In this document: one piece after another, positions 21,386 through 32,825 of the stretch
Layout: each line of letters starts with the position of its first letter
How positions within the stretch are numbered: position 1 is the stretch's first letter
Source: Reticulitermes speratus
Taxonomy: Eukaryota; Arthropoda; Insecta; Blattodea; Rhinotermitidae
Direction: 5' to 3'
DNA: 64,000 bases
Assembly (NCBI GenBank): GCA_021186555.1
Contig: JAJKFL010000012.1
Location: forward strand, 3,342,719 to 3,406,718
Notes under the pieces: model-generated
What the model was told of the DNA's origin: nothing
What the model saw: the letters and a program-made list of their open reading frames with translations, nothing else
Databases searched by the model: none
Position numbers and translations under genes: made by a program

Positions 21386-21748
21386 ACACGTGTCACAAAT
21401 TCAGAACTGCACACTGCAGGCTATGCAGGCACACGTGTCACAAATTCAGAACTGCACACTGCAGGCTATGCAGGCACACGTGTCACAAATTCAGAACTGC
21501 ACACTGCAGGCTATGCAGGCACACGTGTCACAAAATCAGAACTGCACACTGCAGGCTATGCAGGCACACGTGTCACAAAATCAGAACTGCACACTGCAGG
21601 CTATGCAGGCACACGTGTCACAAATTCAGAACTGCACACTGCAGGCTATGCAGGCACACGTGTCACAAATTCAGAACTGCACACTGCAGGCTATGCAGGC
21701 ACACGTGTCACAAATTCAGAACTGCACACTGCAGGCTATGCAGGCACA
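21386..21748. repeat. Minisatellite, 45-bp unit, 8 copies
   Basis: Units contain ACACGTGTCACAAATTCAGA, ACTGCACACTGCAGGCTATG and CAGGC; two copies have AAAATCAG instead of AAATTCAG. The unit is divisible by three, so frames of 167 and 189 codons stay open; I treat them as artefacts. It starts from a (CA) run at 21373-21388, which may have seeded it. Confidence 0.95.
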
Positions 21749-22339
21749 CCTCCCTGCAGATCGATGCAATCAGGAAACGGTTGCAACTGCGGTTTACCAA
21801 ATGCAATTCGATTTTATTGAAGAGAAAAACAGTAAATTAATTTTCCTCAGTGCCCTTCCTCTTCCTCCTCATTCTTCTTCCCTTCTATTTCAACTCCGTC
21901 TACTTCTCCTGTTTCTTTTCCTTCCGTTCTTCTTCTTCCTTTTTCTTCTTACTCCTTGACTTTGCGCTGTTTTATTGCGCACAAAGTGACCACAACGTAA
22001 TTCCCACGCAGCATATTCACGTTCATGTACGTTTCAACATGTGTCATGTGGCAACATAAACAGATGTGCTCAGGGCCTGAAACGTCATGCCAACAAACAC
22101 ATGACGATTTGTTATGATATCCAACACAACAAACACGTTTTAATTCCCCAGTTTTTGTACTGACAGTCTCTCAGTGTACGATTTTCAAGTTCCCAAATCG
22201 ATCTACTCACGTGAATTTCTTTTCTGTCGCATCATATAGAACATAACATAAAGCAAAGCTAAGCACACAGATTTGATGGAACACGTCTTTGTGTTCAATA
22301 GACTATTAACATAACAGACGATTGCAGTCTAACACTATA
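21749..22339. other. No gene seen; pyrimidine-rich patch
   Basis: From 21845 to 21955 the plus strand is strongly pyrimidine-rich (TTCCTCTTCCTCC and similar). Elsewhere unique-looking AT-rich sequence. Confidence 0.4.
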
Positions 22340-22825
22340 GAGTGGAACCTCGAACTTCGAACACAATCCGTTCCAGGAGACGGTTCGACTTTCAAGTTGT
22401 TCGACTTTCGAGTTAAATTTCTCCACAAGAAATAATGTAAATTGAATTAATCCGTTCCAGACCCCCAAAATTTACCCAATATAAAACATTTTAAGTGCCC
22501 ATTTCAAAAGACCATAATGATAAAACAAGTATATTTAATTTCAATAATTGAAAATTTTTATTTATAATAGTACATACATAAAAAATATTGTATAGTAATC
22601 AATCAATAATAATAGTAGGAGGGATAATACTGTTCGCTGGAAGGTGAATTACCCTTCTTTCATCTGGACCAAGCAGAGAGAGAAGGCGACCACGTGACGA
22701 CCACGTGATTCTTTGTTCGACTTTCGAGTTTCTGTTCGAGTTTCAAAACCGGATTTTCCTCGAATTTTTTGTTCGAGTTTAAAGTTGTTCGAACATCAAA
22801 CCGTTCGAAGTTCGAGGGTCCACTG
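22340..22825. mobile_element. pogo/Tigger-like MITE, 486 bp
   Basis: Terminal inverted repeats of over 20 bp: left AGTGGAACCTCGAACTTCGA and right, read inverted, CAGTGGACCCTCGAACTTCG. A TA dinucleotide flanks each side (22338-22339, 22826-22827), as for Tc1/mariner/pogo elements. Subterminal repeats of GTTCGACTTTCGAGTT and variants occur at both ends, possible transposase-binding sites. The interior is AT-rich with no frame. Confidence 0.8.
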
Positions 22826-22860
22826 TACTTGTATTATAAAAACAGTAGATGTTGTGTTTA

Positions 22861-23782
22861 TAGAATTGCTGTTTTATAGAAGTGCTGTTTTATAGAAGTG
22901 CTGTTTTATAGAAGTGCTGTTTTATAGAAGTGCTGTTTTATAGAAGTGCTGTTTTATAGAAGTGATGTTTTATAGAAGTGATGTTTTATAGAAGTGCTGT
23001 TTTATAAAAGTGCTGTTTTATAGAAGTGCTGTTTTATAGAAGTGCTGTTTTATAGAAGTGCTGTTTTATAGAAGTGTGTTTTTATAGAAGTGCTGTTTTA
23101 TAGAAGTGCTGTTTTATAGAAGTGCTGTTTTATAGAAGTGCTGTTTTATAGAAGTGCTGTTTTATAGAAGTGCTGTTTTATAGAAGTGCTGTTTTATAGA
23201 ATGCTGTTTTATAGAAGTGCTGTTTTATAGAAGTGCTGTTTTATAGAAGTGCTGTTTTATAGAAGTGCTGTTTTATAGAAGTGCTGTTTTATAGAAGTGC
23301 TGTTTTATAGAAGTGCTGTTTTATAGAAGTGCTGTTTTATAGAAGTGCTGTTTTATAGAAGTGCTGTTTTATAGAAGTGCTGTTTTATAGAAGTGCTGTT
23401 TTATAGAAGTGCTGTTTTATAGAAGTGCTGTTTTATAGAAGTGTGTTTTATAGAAGTGCTGTTTTATAGAAGTGCTGTTTTATAGAAGTGCTGTTTTATA
23501 GAAGTGCTGTTTTATAGAAGTGCTGTTTTATAGAAGTGCTGTTTTATAGAAGTGCTGTTTTATAGAAGTGCTGTTTTATAGAAGTGCTGTTTTATAGAAG
23601 TGCTGTTTTATAGAAGTGTTGTTTTATAGAAGTGCTGTTTTATGGAAGTGCTGTTTTATAGAAGTGCTGTTTTATAGAAGTGCTGTTTTATAGAAGTGCT
23701 GTTTTATAGAAGTGCTGTTTTATAGAAGTGATGTTTTATAGAAGTGCTGTTTTATAGAAGTGCTGTTTTACAGAAGTGCTGT
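22861..23782. repeat. Minisatellite, 16-bp unit, about 57 copies
   Basis: Near-identical copies of GTGCTGTTTTATAGAA with rare substitutions (GTGATG, CAGAAG, TATGGAAG) and a few one-base losses. It begins 36 bp after the pogo-like MITE. Confidence 0.95.
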
Positions 23783-24416
23783 ACCTTCCACATCTAGCCC
23801 CCTTTTACACATTTTGTAAGCCTGATGCTGATACGATCCAGTCGAAATATGCGCCAGCTTTATAACAAAATATAGTTCTTAACAAAACAATTACGTTAGA
23901 CTGTACTGCTCTATTATGATAATAACCTCATAAACGAGTATCACCAAGACGCCTGCACCATATCTCTAGACAGCAGACGTGTTGTGCTGACGTAACCACA
24001 CAGATCGCCCGCAATCCACTTACGCGGTCCTTACAACATAAAAGAAAGTTAAAAATTAAAATTTAAGAATAGCTAAAATACATAGAAAAAAGGCCGAGTA
24101 AAGAAGAGGCACAATGGGTAATCTCGTACAGTAAATTAAAAGTTTCGGCTACAGAACTTAGACAAGTTTCAGTACCATCAAGCAAGCCTGCAGCAGGCTC
24201 TGAGTCGTGCGCCTTCCGATAGGGGCGCTCTGTCGGCTTCTCACAACAACCAAGTCGACGGTCGTATCTTTTGACGGAGTCTACTGGAACAATTGGCCGC
24301 ACCAGCTGGCTTCAATATGCTTTCTTAGCGTAGCGTTCTACGTCACTGGGCTTCGTGACAGTTCGCTGGATATATGCAAAGCAGCTGAAAAGCACTATCC
24401 GTCACTTGACGAGTCT
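23783..24416. other. No gene seen
   Basis: Spacer between the 16-bp array and the hAT-like MITE. Short opposite-strand frames near 24,063-24,422 overlap and are unsupported. Confidence 0.4.
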
Positions 24417-24424
24417 GTCTAGCA

Positions 24425-24936
24425 CAGCGGTATTCAACCTTTTTTGTTCGCGTACCCCCACATATAATTTCTCTTCAACTTTGTACTCCCAAAGTTGTTG
24501 GTGCATAATTCAAGTTATACATAGTCTATAACCTACATCTAAAATAAGTTAAATAAATTACATCCAAAATAATGTATTAAATAATAAGTTTTAAATGAGA
24601 AAAAGTAGAGTCAAGCTATTAAATAACAAATATATTATTGCCTATCGTATAAAAATTAATAAAGGAACAAAGGTATTTTAGTAAATCAAAATTATATGCA
24701 CTATGTAGAATAAAATGAAACTAGCCGCCCAGATAAGACTCGCATAAAGAGAGAGAGAGAGGAGAGAGAAATGGCGCTCCCAAATCGCATGTCCTTGCTT
24801 CCGGGTTTCTTGTGGCTAACCCTAAATCTGGCCCTGATTATTCTGTGTTTATCATGAAATAATATATTTAGGTTCTTTTTTTAAATTTTACGTACCCCCT
24901 AAGATGACTTCGCGTACCCCTGGTTGAATACCACTG
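24425..24936. mobile_element. hAT-like MITE, 512 bp
   Basis: Ends are CAGCGGTATTCAACC and, inverted from the right, CAGTGGTATTCAACCAGG; CGCGTACCCC follows inside both ends. An 8-bp repeat flanks it, GTCTAGCA (24417-24424) and GTCTAGAG (24937-24944), 6 of 8 matching, which fits hAT target duplications. The interior is AT-rich with a GA microsatellite at about 24750-24768 and no transposase. Confidence 0.8.
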
Positions 24937-25127
24937 GTCTAGAGGATTTTAAAGTTGCTTCGAGAACGAAGTAAGCCTGAGCTGCCAGCACTGCGACTGC
25001 AACTTGGAGCCAACACAGACTCCCACAAGTTCTCTCCACATCCCGAAAGGTAACTGGGATCACAAAAGGAGAGCAACTAACATATCTGTGCACAATGAAG
25101 TGTCCTGTGTACGTCATGAAGACATGG

Positions 25128-25385
25128 GAGGAACAGCGGTATAGCTCCAATCATTCTTAACGTCGCCACTAGATGGGGAGAGTGGTCAGCCTCACGCCAC
25201 ACCTGCTTTGCCACCGGAGAACGAGCCCCCGGTATCTACCGGGTATGATGCTGGGAGGGCCCACAACGTATCGGGAAGATTTGGAGATGTAAATCTACTG
25301 CCTCTTAAACGAATCAAACCACGATTCCTCGGTCGTCCATCCCGTAGCGCAGTCACTATACCGACTGACCTGACATGTCAGTCCC
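25128..25385 (-). mobile_element. SINE-E copy, minus strand
   Basis: Contains GGTATAGCTCCAATCATTCT, CGCCACTAGATGGGGAGAGT, CACCGGAGAACGAGCCCCCG and a head with CCCGTAGCGCAGTCACTATA. The B-box region has decayed. It lies head-to-head with the plus-strand copy at 25436. Confidence 0.65.
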
Positions 25386-25435
25386 ATAAACTGACATGAA
25401 CTGTTGCACTTCCACCATCAGCCAAATATTACGTC

Positions 25436-25690
25436 TTTGGTTATGGGGCACCGAGCGACTTGCTTCAACTGTTCACGTTTCTGATGCTTGCTTCGAATCC
25501 CGGCCTGGACACGAACTGTGCGGAAGGCAAATTGTCGTGGTTTTCTTCAGTCCATCCTGGTTTTTCACCCTCTGCTCTAAATCGTCCGAGGCGTGACACT
25601 GACCACCAACCCACATCTAGCGCCGAGGTTACGAATGAGTAGAGCTATACCTCCACTCCACCTCTGTGCCTCCTATGCATGTTATGGGAT
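25436..25690 (+). mobile_element. SINE-E copy, plus strand
   Basis: The B box GCTTCGAATCCCGG is at about 25492-25505. The 3' part has AACCCACATCTAGCGCCGAG and GTTACGAATGAGTAGAGCTA, the conserved family end. Together with the copy at 25128 it forms an inverted pair with a 50-bp gap, which could fold in a transcript. Confidence 0.7.
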
Positions 25691-25830
25691 GTCATTTACC
25701 TTTTCCTTCACTCAATTCGCTTGTTCAACCCTCTGTGCTGTTTTCTTCGTTTGGTTTTCCTATCCACATACTCGTATATCTCGCACCACAACGTACCTAC
25801 GTTTCTCAGTAGCTTTAGTGCAACATCCCG

Positions 25831-26324
25831 CTGTGACACACACAGTCATCTGGCTACTGCAGACTGTCACTGTGACACACACAGTCATCTGGCTACTGCA
25901 GACTGTCACTGTGACACACACAGTCATCTGGCTACTGCAGACTGTCACTGTGACACACACAGTCATCTGGCTACTGCAGACTGTCACTGTGACACACACA
26001 GTCATCTGGCTACTGCAGACTGTCACTGTGACACACACAGTCATCTGGCTACTGCAGACTGTCACTGTGACACACACAGTCATCTGGCTACTGCAGACTG
26101 TCACTGTGACACACACAGTCATCTGGCTACTGCAGACTGTCACTGTGACACACACAGTCATCTGGCTACTGCAGACTGTCACTGTGACACACACAGTCAT
26201 CTGGCTACTGCAGACTGTCACTGTGACACACACAGTCATCTGGCTATGCAACTGTCACTGGACAACATCATCTGTCTGAACTGTACTTGACACACACAGT
26301 CATCTGGCTACTGCAGACTGTCAA
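25831..26324. repeat. Minisatellite, 39-bp unit, about 12 copies
   Basis: Ten nearly identical units (CTGTGACACACACAGTCATC then TGGCTACTGCAGACTGTCA), then broken copies to 26324. The unit is divisible by three, so frames of 163-228 codons are open on both strands, without coding meaning. Each unit has a CTGTG-ACACA-CACAG hairpin. Confidence 0.95.
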
Positions 26325-26339
26325 TCACAACTACATTTG

Positions 26340-26670
26340 ATGATATCTTGCTCTATAATGTATTGCGACACGTTTCGGCTTCTCTTAAAAAGCCATCATC
26401 AGGCCATATAGTACTCACAGAAATATCACCGCAGACATCACGTTAAAATATTAAATACTAAATATCTTAATAATTATACGATAATCGTTTGATTATATAA
26501 ATCTTATTCCGACAAATGTACACATAATATATAATACATAAGATTTATATAATCAAAGAGAATGTACAGTGCAAGTAACGTAAAGTTTACGATAATCTTT
26601 CTTTGCGCAATACACTGCCTATGATGGCGTTTTAAGAAAAGCCGAAACATGTAACAATAAATTACTTTAT
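26340..26670. mobile_element. Palindromic element with hammerhead-like arms, diverged
   Basis: Left arm (minus strand): CCUGAUGA, U, GGCUU...AAGCC, GAAACGUGUC at about 26405-26370. Right arm (plus strand, 26620-26655): ATGATGGCG...AAAGCCGAAACATGTAAC, with the CUGA start lost. The centre has a near-perfect inverted repeat, GATTATATAAATCTTA versus TAAGATTTATATAATC (26493-26562). I found no stem I pairing and no flanking duplication. Confidence 0.5.
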
Positions 26671-27551
26671 AGACTACAAAACATATTTCGGACCACATAA
26701 GTATTCTTAAACTATATTCTGTAAGAGGTCACCACATTTAAAACACGTTTCAATGCAATACATTACTAATTTACAGTTAAAATATTGCACGAATTCCCGA
26801 TAATCGCTACAAATTGTACGAAACATGTAAAAGGAACAACAAACTCCGAGTGGCTGCGAATAAGCTTGTACTGCTTTGGTTCTTTGTTCAAGAATTATAT
26901 AGTATATAATTATATGTACATGAATATATACACGGAGAATACTACAGAAATTTCATATTAAAACCTCAACGCCGCAGGAAGACAAGCAGGCCTGCCTGCA
27001 CAGAGGTGCCACACGTCAAGCGATCAAAACATCACACGGTTCAGAAATACAGCTTTACGTGTGCCTTCTGAGGTACTGCCAGCCACAGCGAATTTATATG
27101 GCCCTGATTTATGCAATAAATAGATAATAACGCATGTGCAGTAACTTAATTTCCCTGCGTTTATTCGCTCAGTGTAATGCAAATTTCTTGCTTCATAAAG
27201 TTGCGATATTACATTTAATCAAATTTGCAAGACAACGAGGTGAGGGAACTATTAATTCTTCGGAACAAAACGGCCAGAGAAAATGGAATATAAAGTTGAG
27301 CCATCGATTCCCTCGGCTGTCGCCCTGTTCAATATAGTCGGAACTAATATTCAGACGTTAACTTCAAGCACATCCGCAATAATGAACATGCCACAGACCA
27401 AACAGACATTCATAACGACGTCTGCACAGTCTACCGCGGCGCAGCAACATAAGGGACGCCTGCTGAAAGGCATTCCGCATAATGAGAGTCGGGCATCTCA
27501 TTGCAGCGTCATTCAGTTGTTCTGCAAATGAAACAGACGATGCGTGCAATA
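26671..27551. other. No gene seen
   Basis: AT-rich spacer. Short frames at 27134-27549 have no recognisable domain. Confidence 0.4.
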
Positions 27552-28810
27552 CTGATACACTGCATTATCAGCAACACGTCACTAGCGTATAACAGGATAA
27601 CTGCGCTACTCTATCAGCCCTGATACACTGCATTATCAGCAGACACGTCACTAGCGCTATAACAGGATAACTGCGCTACTCTATCAGCCCTGATACACTG
27701 CATTATCAGCAGACACGTCACTAGCGCTATAACAGGATAACTGCGCTACTCTATCAGCCCTGATACACTGCATTATCAGCAGACACGTCACTAGCGCTAT
27801 AACAGGATAACTGCGCTACTCTATCAGCCCTGATACACTGCATTATCAGCAGACACGTCACTAGCGCTATAACAGGATAACTGCGCTACTCTATCAGCCC
27901 TGATACATTGCATTATCAGCAGACACGTCACTAGCGCTATAACAGGATAACTGCGCTACTCTATCAGCCCTGATACACTGCATTATCAGCAGACACGTCA
28001 CTAGCGCGTATACATCAGGATAATTGCCGCCCACTACCCTATCATCAGCCCTGATACACTGCATTTCAGCAGACACGTCACTAGCGCTATAACGGATAAT
28101 TGCGCTACTCTATCAGCCCTGATACACTGCATTATCAGCAGACACGTCACTAGCGCTATAACAGGATAACTGCGCTACTCTATCAGCCCTGATACACTGC
28201 ATTATCAGCAGACACGTCACTATCGTTATAACGGGATAATTGCGCTACTCTATCAGCCCTGATACACTGCATTATCAGCAGACACGTCACTAGCGCTATA
28301 ACAGATAACTGCGCTACTCTATCAGCCCTGATACACTGCATTATCAGCAACACGTCACTATCGTTATAACGGGATAATTGCGCTACTCTATCAGCCCTGA
28401 TACACTGCATTATCAGCAGAACGTCACTAGCGCTATAACATGATAACTGCGCTACTCTATCAGCCCTGATACACTGCATTATCAGCACATACGTCACTAG
28501 CGTTATAACAGGATAACTGCGCTACTCTATCAGCCCTGATACACTGCATTATCAGCACACACGTCACTAGCGTTATAACAGGATAACTGTGCTACTCTAT
28601 CAGCCCTGATACACTGCATTATCAGCAGATACGTCACTAGCGTTATAACAGGATAACTGCGCTACTCTATCAGCCCTGATACACTGCATTATCAGCACAT
28701 ACGTCACTAGCGTTATAACAGGATAACTGCGCTATCTATCAGCCCTGATACACTGCATTATCAGCACATACGTCACTAGCGTTATAACAGGTTAACTGCG
28801 CTACTCTGTT
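27552..28810. repeat. Minisatellite, 70-bp unit, about 18 copies
   Basis: Units run TGATACACTGCATTATCAGC, AGACACGTCACTAGCGCTAT, AACAGGATAACTGCGCTACT, CTATCAGCCC. Each unit can form two hairpins, TGATA/TATCA and TAGCGC/GCGCTA. Variants such as TATCGTTATAACGGG recur at 28218, 28352 and nearby copies, showing subfamily structure. Confidence 0.95.
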
Positions 28811-29214
28811 AGCTCTTGTCTCTGCACGATGAAAGAACACAAAGGACAACAGGCGCCATCAGTTCAGCGACAAAATAAGTATATAAAGGGCGCTGATGTT
28901 ATCGGTTACTTAACAAAGAAAATTTTTGTTCTCTCAGGAAAACTGCGTCAGCTATTCTATATTAGTATAGGTCATGGTAAGTACGTGGAATATAAAGAAC
29001 AGACAGTTAATATTAGAGCACGCCACGACATTTACTGTGATGTACTCTAGGCACGCCAACACTTGCATTAGCCAGGCAGCGACAGTCAGTATTATTGGTA
29101 CTGGTCACGGCACGCTTGATGGCGCTGCGTCATTGCTGCGTTAGACGGTACCAGACAACAGACACTATAAACTTACTGTCACAGTGCGTCTGGTAGAATA
29201 ATCTGAAGGATATT
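28811..29214. other. No gene seen
   Basis: Unique-looking spacer after the 70-bp array; a 73-codon frame at 28829-29050 has no recognisable content. Confidence 0.4.
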
Positions 29215-29330
29215 CAACACCGCTAATACCAAAACCCACCACTGCACACGATCCTGAGCCAGTTCCATCCACATCCCATCCTCACAACCTATTTCCGTAA
29301 GAACCACCTCAGTACCATCTACCACTTGTA
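29215..29330 (-). mobile_element. LINE-3 3'-end fragment, minus strand
   Basis: Read inverted, it matches the unit at 33243-33541: AGGTTGTGAGGATGGGATGT, GGATGGAACTGGCTCAGGAT, then CGTGTGCAGTGGTGGG. The protein sense is WMELAQDRVQWW, the conserved C-terminal motif of an insect LINE protein. Confidence 0.65.
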
Positions 29331-30229
29331 TCCTATTAGTATATTTGAAGCTTCGGGTTTACCTGAAGAGTTATATGACAATAAAAAGAACATGAAGTGG
29401 TGGAGCCTGGCATGGCTCCATACACATTTACGCGTTATGTGCCGTCACTCGACTGCAATTCCTCGTTGTGCTTAGACCTGTCGACTATTGCGGACTGGCG
29501 CTACGATAGTACAGGGATAATGTCATGTGCTTAGAACTGAAACACGTCACGCCGAGTTACTGAAGTAGGCAATCAGAGCACTGCCCCCAAGGACACACAT
29601 TTGTGGTCACTAAATGTAGCCAAAAGAGAAATGCGCAGAAAAATACCATTAATACAGACTTTGTGGGAAGTACAAGCACATTTTATCGGGCACATTCACA
29701 TAAACTATTAAGTTGTACTTTTCACATGACTATACACACAAAATAGACTTACGACATCGTTGCACGAAACCTTTAATAATTGTTTAATAATAGTGCGGCC
29801 ACGCTATGCCAGTTGCAGACATTAAACCTTTGGGGTTCGTACCGCTTGTACGTGCGACAGTTGACCGCATTCAATTCATTCCATTTCAATTTGACAACAG
29901 TTCGACTCCACAGTTGTTCTGGAACGCAGGTTTTAAAGGGCAGGAGACACCATCACTCCCCATTTTGAGGCCCACTTTTAACACGGCAAAACCCTCGAGG
30001 TCAAATAAAACATTTCTCTCTCCTTCGTACAGTCCCTTCTTTCTTATTCTCTTTTCTTTCTTTAATTTTGTTTCTTAAAATGTGAATCTTGTCCGACAAC
30101 GTACAATGGCAGAGCGAAGTCGTAATGCGAGACTTCAACACTTCGGCTGTGGTCTGCGGCTGAAGGAGGACTTCACAACCTACAGGCTGCGTCAACACAC
30201 ATTAGTGTCTGCATATCAGACAGCATGAG
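29331..30229. other. No gene seen
   Basis: Spacer. A 90-codon frame (29806-30078) ends in a pyrimidine tract and shows no domain I recognise. Confidence 0.4.
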
Positions 30230-30232
30230 ACG

Positions 30233-30501
30233 GCCGCGGACCCCAGTGGCCGTGCGGTCTAAGGCGTGGGTCTAAGGCCGCTCGCTTACTGGGGTTGTGG
30301 GTTCGAATGCCGCCGGGGGCATGGATGTCTGTCTGTTTTGAGTGTTGTGTGTTGTCAGGTAGAGGTCTGTGCGACGGGCTGATCAATTGTCCAGAGGAGT
30401 CCTACCGAGTGTGGTGTGTCTGAGTGTGATCGTGAAGCCTCGATAATGAGGAGACCCTGGCCCATTAAGGGCTGTTGCGCCATTGGAGGAGGAGAAGGAG
30501 A
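30233..30501 (+). mobile_element. SINE-A copy, plus strand
   Basis: Only plus-strand member of the family here. The head is GACCCCAGTGGCCGTGCGGT, the B box TGGGTTCGAATGCCG, and the body ends CATTAAGGGCTGTTGCGCCA. The tail is GGAGGAGGAGAAGGAG rather than pure A. No clear target duplication. Confidence 0.75.
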
Positions 30502-30635
30502 GGCCAGGGCACGTAGCATGGATCGAGGACGTGACACAGGCATGCAAGACTCTGGTTGGCATTCCTAAAGGCAGAGACACATAAACGAGTAATGTTAAAA
30601 CGGTTCTTACAAAGCAGGGTGTAAAGCTTTAAGAT

Positions 30636-30770
30636 CCCTGCTCAGGACACGAGAGTTTTGTGAACACGGCGATGAAACATGGAGTTTCATGAACGGCTAC
30701 AACGTGACCAGCTGAGTGACTGCTAGCTTCTCAAGAACGACTCTCCTCTACGTAGCTGGTTAGTCACGGG
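30636..30770 (+). mobile_element. LINE-2 3' tail, diverged
   Basis: Retains CTGCTAGCTTCTCAAGAACG, then ACTCTCCTCTACGTAGCTGG and TTAG. It aligns by eye with the tails at 21105 and 51638, but the coding part is poorly preserved. Confidence 0.45.
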
Positions 30771-31893
30771 CGAATCCGTATTCAAACCACAAAAAGGGAA
30801 GTCTTGGCCCGCAATGGTAAGTACCTGTCAAGGAAGAAGCAGACGTGTCAGTTTCAACCCTCATTAAGGTCAACATTTTTTCCCATAGCAAGTTGATAGG
30901 TTCAGCTGACTCATCGTGGTCATGACGAAGGCACCTCAGTGTACGTGTCAGCGACAAAGCCAACACAGAAGATGGAGCCCACAAAGTAGAATTACAATTA
31001 CAGTAGGTCACGACAGTTATATGAAGTCAGGGTAAGCCACGCAGTGGCGGGGGTGGGCAGACTTTCCAGGAATCCAGCAGAACATCAATATCAGGGTCCC
31101 GGTGGGAATTTAAAGCCGATATCTACGGCTGATCGGGATGGCAATGCTAATGAAATCACCCCCCATACTGAGACCACTGAAATGCAGAAATGCTGCTGGA
31201 CAAATCCGAGCCTTAGGGCTGAAGCTCTCAGAAGTGCCTGCCTCTTTATGTGTTGTGTTCTGTCTTAGATGTTACGTCAAACGTAAACCTAAAAATCGTC
31301 TAACAGTGCCACTAACTTATTCACTGCTTTATTGTATTCGTACATAATTTATCATAAAAATGTACTCACACAATGCTTTATGCCGATTGATGCAGAAACA
31401 TTTGTCCAGCTACCCGCTAGCATTGCTACAGGGTGTTCTGAAATATTTTATTCGTTCCAATCGAGCAGTTAGGTTTGCCACGTCGTATTTAGGATGTCTC
31501 GTGTTCGAATACCGGCTCAGCCCCTCAGGAAGGAGCATTCAAATTATTTCACGACAGCTTCCTTCCAGTAATTTCCAATTCATATTCACTCTGATCATTG
31601 TAACATCGACATTGTTAACCTTAAATGCATACTAAATAAGTCACAAACAAATATTCGCTTATCAGTCGTGTTACTGCAAGCAGCTGGCGTCTTACGTCGA
31701 AGAGAATCACAAGTTGTATAAGCCACATCGCCTGACAAGTAAAAACACAATTCTTTTACGGTTATTTTCTTGCCCGCTGGGTCACCATCAGTTTTTAATA
31801 ATGACAAGCACAATTTGAGTCATTAGTAATTCAATTCAGTACAATTCTTGTTTATTAAGGTGCTGAATCAGCAGCCAAGTGGCCAAAAACAAC
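30771..31893. other. No gene seen
   Basis: About 1.1 kb without a recognised gene or repeat. A possible B-box-like GTGTTCGAATACC is at about 31501-31513, too isolated to call a SINE. Confidence 0.4.
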
Positions 31894-32294
31894 AGTAATA
31901 ATAATAATAATAATAATAACAGTAATAATAATAATAATAATAATAACCATGGCTCAACAGCCCTATATGGGCCCGGGCCTCCTCTTTTCGAGGTTACCAA
32001 GTCGTGCGCATTCGTGGCAGTTGGTGACTGATCAACTGGCCGCGCTACTGTTTCTATCGATCCTGACGTGCCCGCCAAAGCCATCTGGCAGGCAGTCAGG
32101 AGACTTGGGTGAGAAATGGAGGCAATTTGGTTTACGCAACATTTTTATTCATGCCGTAAATTATTTCCCCTCCGAAGGAAGTGGTGCTCCGGATTTTTAT
32201 CACCCTTAAAAATCCATCGACCTCGGTCGGGATCGAACCCGCGAACCTTGGGTCCAGTGGCGAGCACGCTAACCACTAGTCCACCGAGGTCGAC
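31894..32294 (-). mobile_element. SINE-C, tRNA-derived, (TAA)-tailed
   Basis: The minus-strand head is at the right end: GACCTCGGTGGACTAGTGGT (A box) and GGGTTCGATCCCGACC (B box; seen as GGGATCGAACCCGC near 32229). The body includes CATGGCTCAACAGCCCTATA and CCATCTGGCAGGCAGTCAGG. The tail is a (TTA) microsatellite, seen here as ATAATA repeats at 31894-31946. The other copy is 43428-43840, with a clear duplication. Confidence 0.8.
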
Positions 32295-32816
32295 TAATAA
32301 TAATAACAATTTGTCTGCTTACCCGGCAAAGTTACGGACATGGCCCCGTCTTTTTCAACCTAAGAGCAAAACAAAACAGAATTACTTGCTAAGCAGCTGA
32401 CATTTAGCTTTTGGCACGAGAAGTGGGAAGCAAGAAATTGCAAAATATAGGTGGAAGAGATTTAAAGAGCAGTTCTTGGAAAAATGCCGTAGAAAATTCT
32501 AATAAAATTGTAGAGTGTTATGAAACTGTGAATTTTGGACTCCTTCAAGAATTCAGAATACAAAATGCCACGTACTTTAGCTGGGATAGACCACGACACT
32601 AAATACGTCACGGAACTCTAAGTATTCCACAGCCATGTCATACATCCTTACCTTCACAATATAGGACACAAACTGTTCACAGCGGTCTGTTATCGCTGTG
32701 TGTTTCGCACTATTACACTCCAGCCTCAGGAGCCGTCTACACCACTCTCCAAAGCATTACAGTTTACAGAATGTTTACACCATACCGTACGACAATGCTA
32801 CGTCGCCGTATAAAAA
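32295..32816. other. No gene seen
   Basis: Unique-looking spacer between SINE-C and SINE-A insertions. Confidence 0.4.
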
Positions 32817-32825
32817 ACGTATTCC

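Noticed and set aside
21317-21959. Frames of 167 and 189 codons over the 45-bp array
   Set aside because: Repeat artefact (45 divisible by three), and the two frames overlap one another.
22713-22895. 60-codon frame in the pogo-like MITE
   Set aside because: It spans the terminal repeat and the following array; no transposase residues.
25593-26290. Frames of 163-228 codons on both strands in the 39-bp array
   Set aside because: Same artefact: 39 is divisible by three and all reading is repeat.
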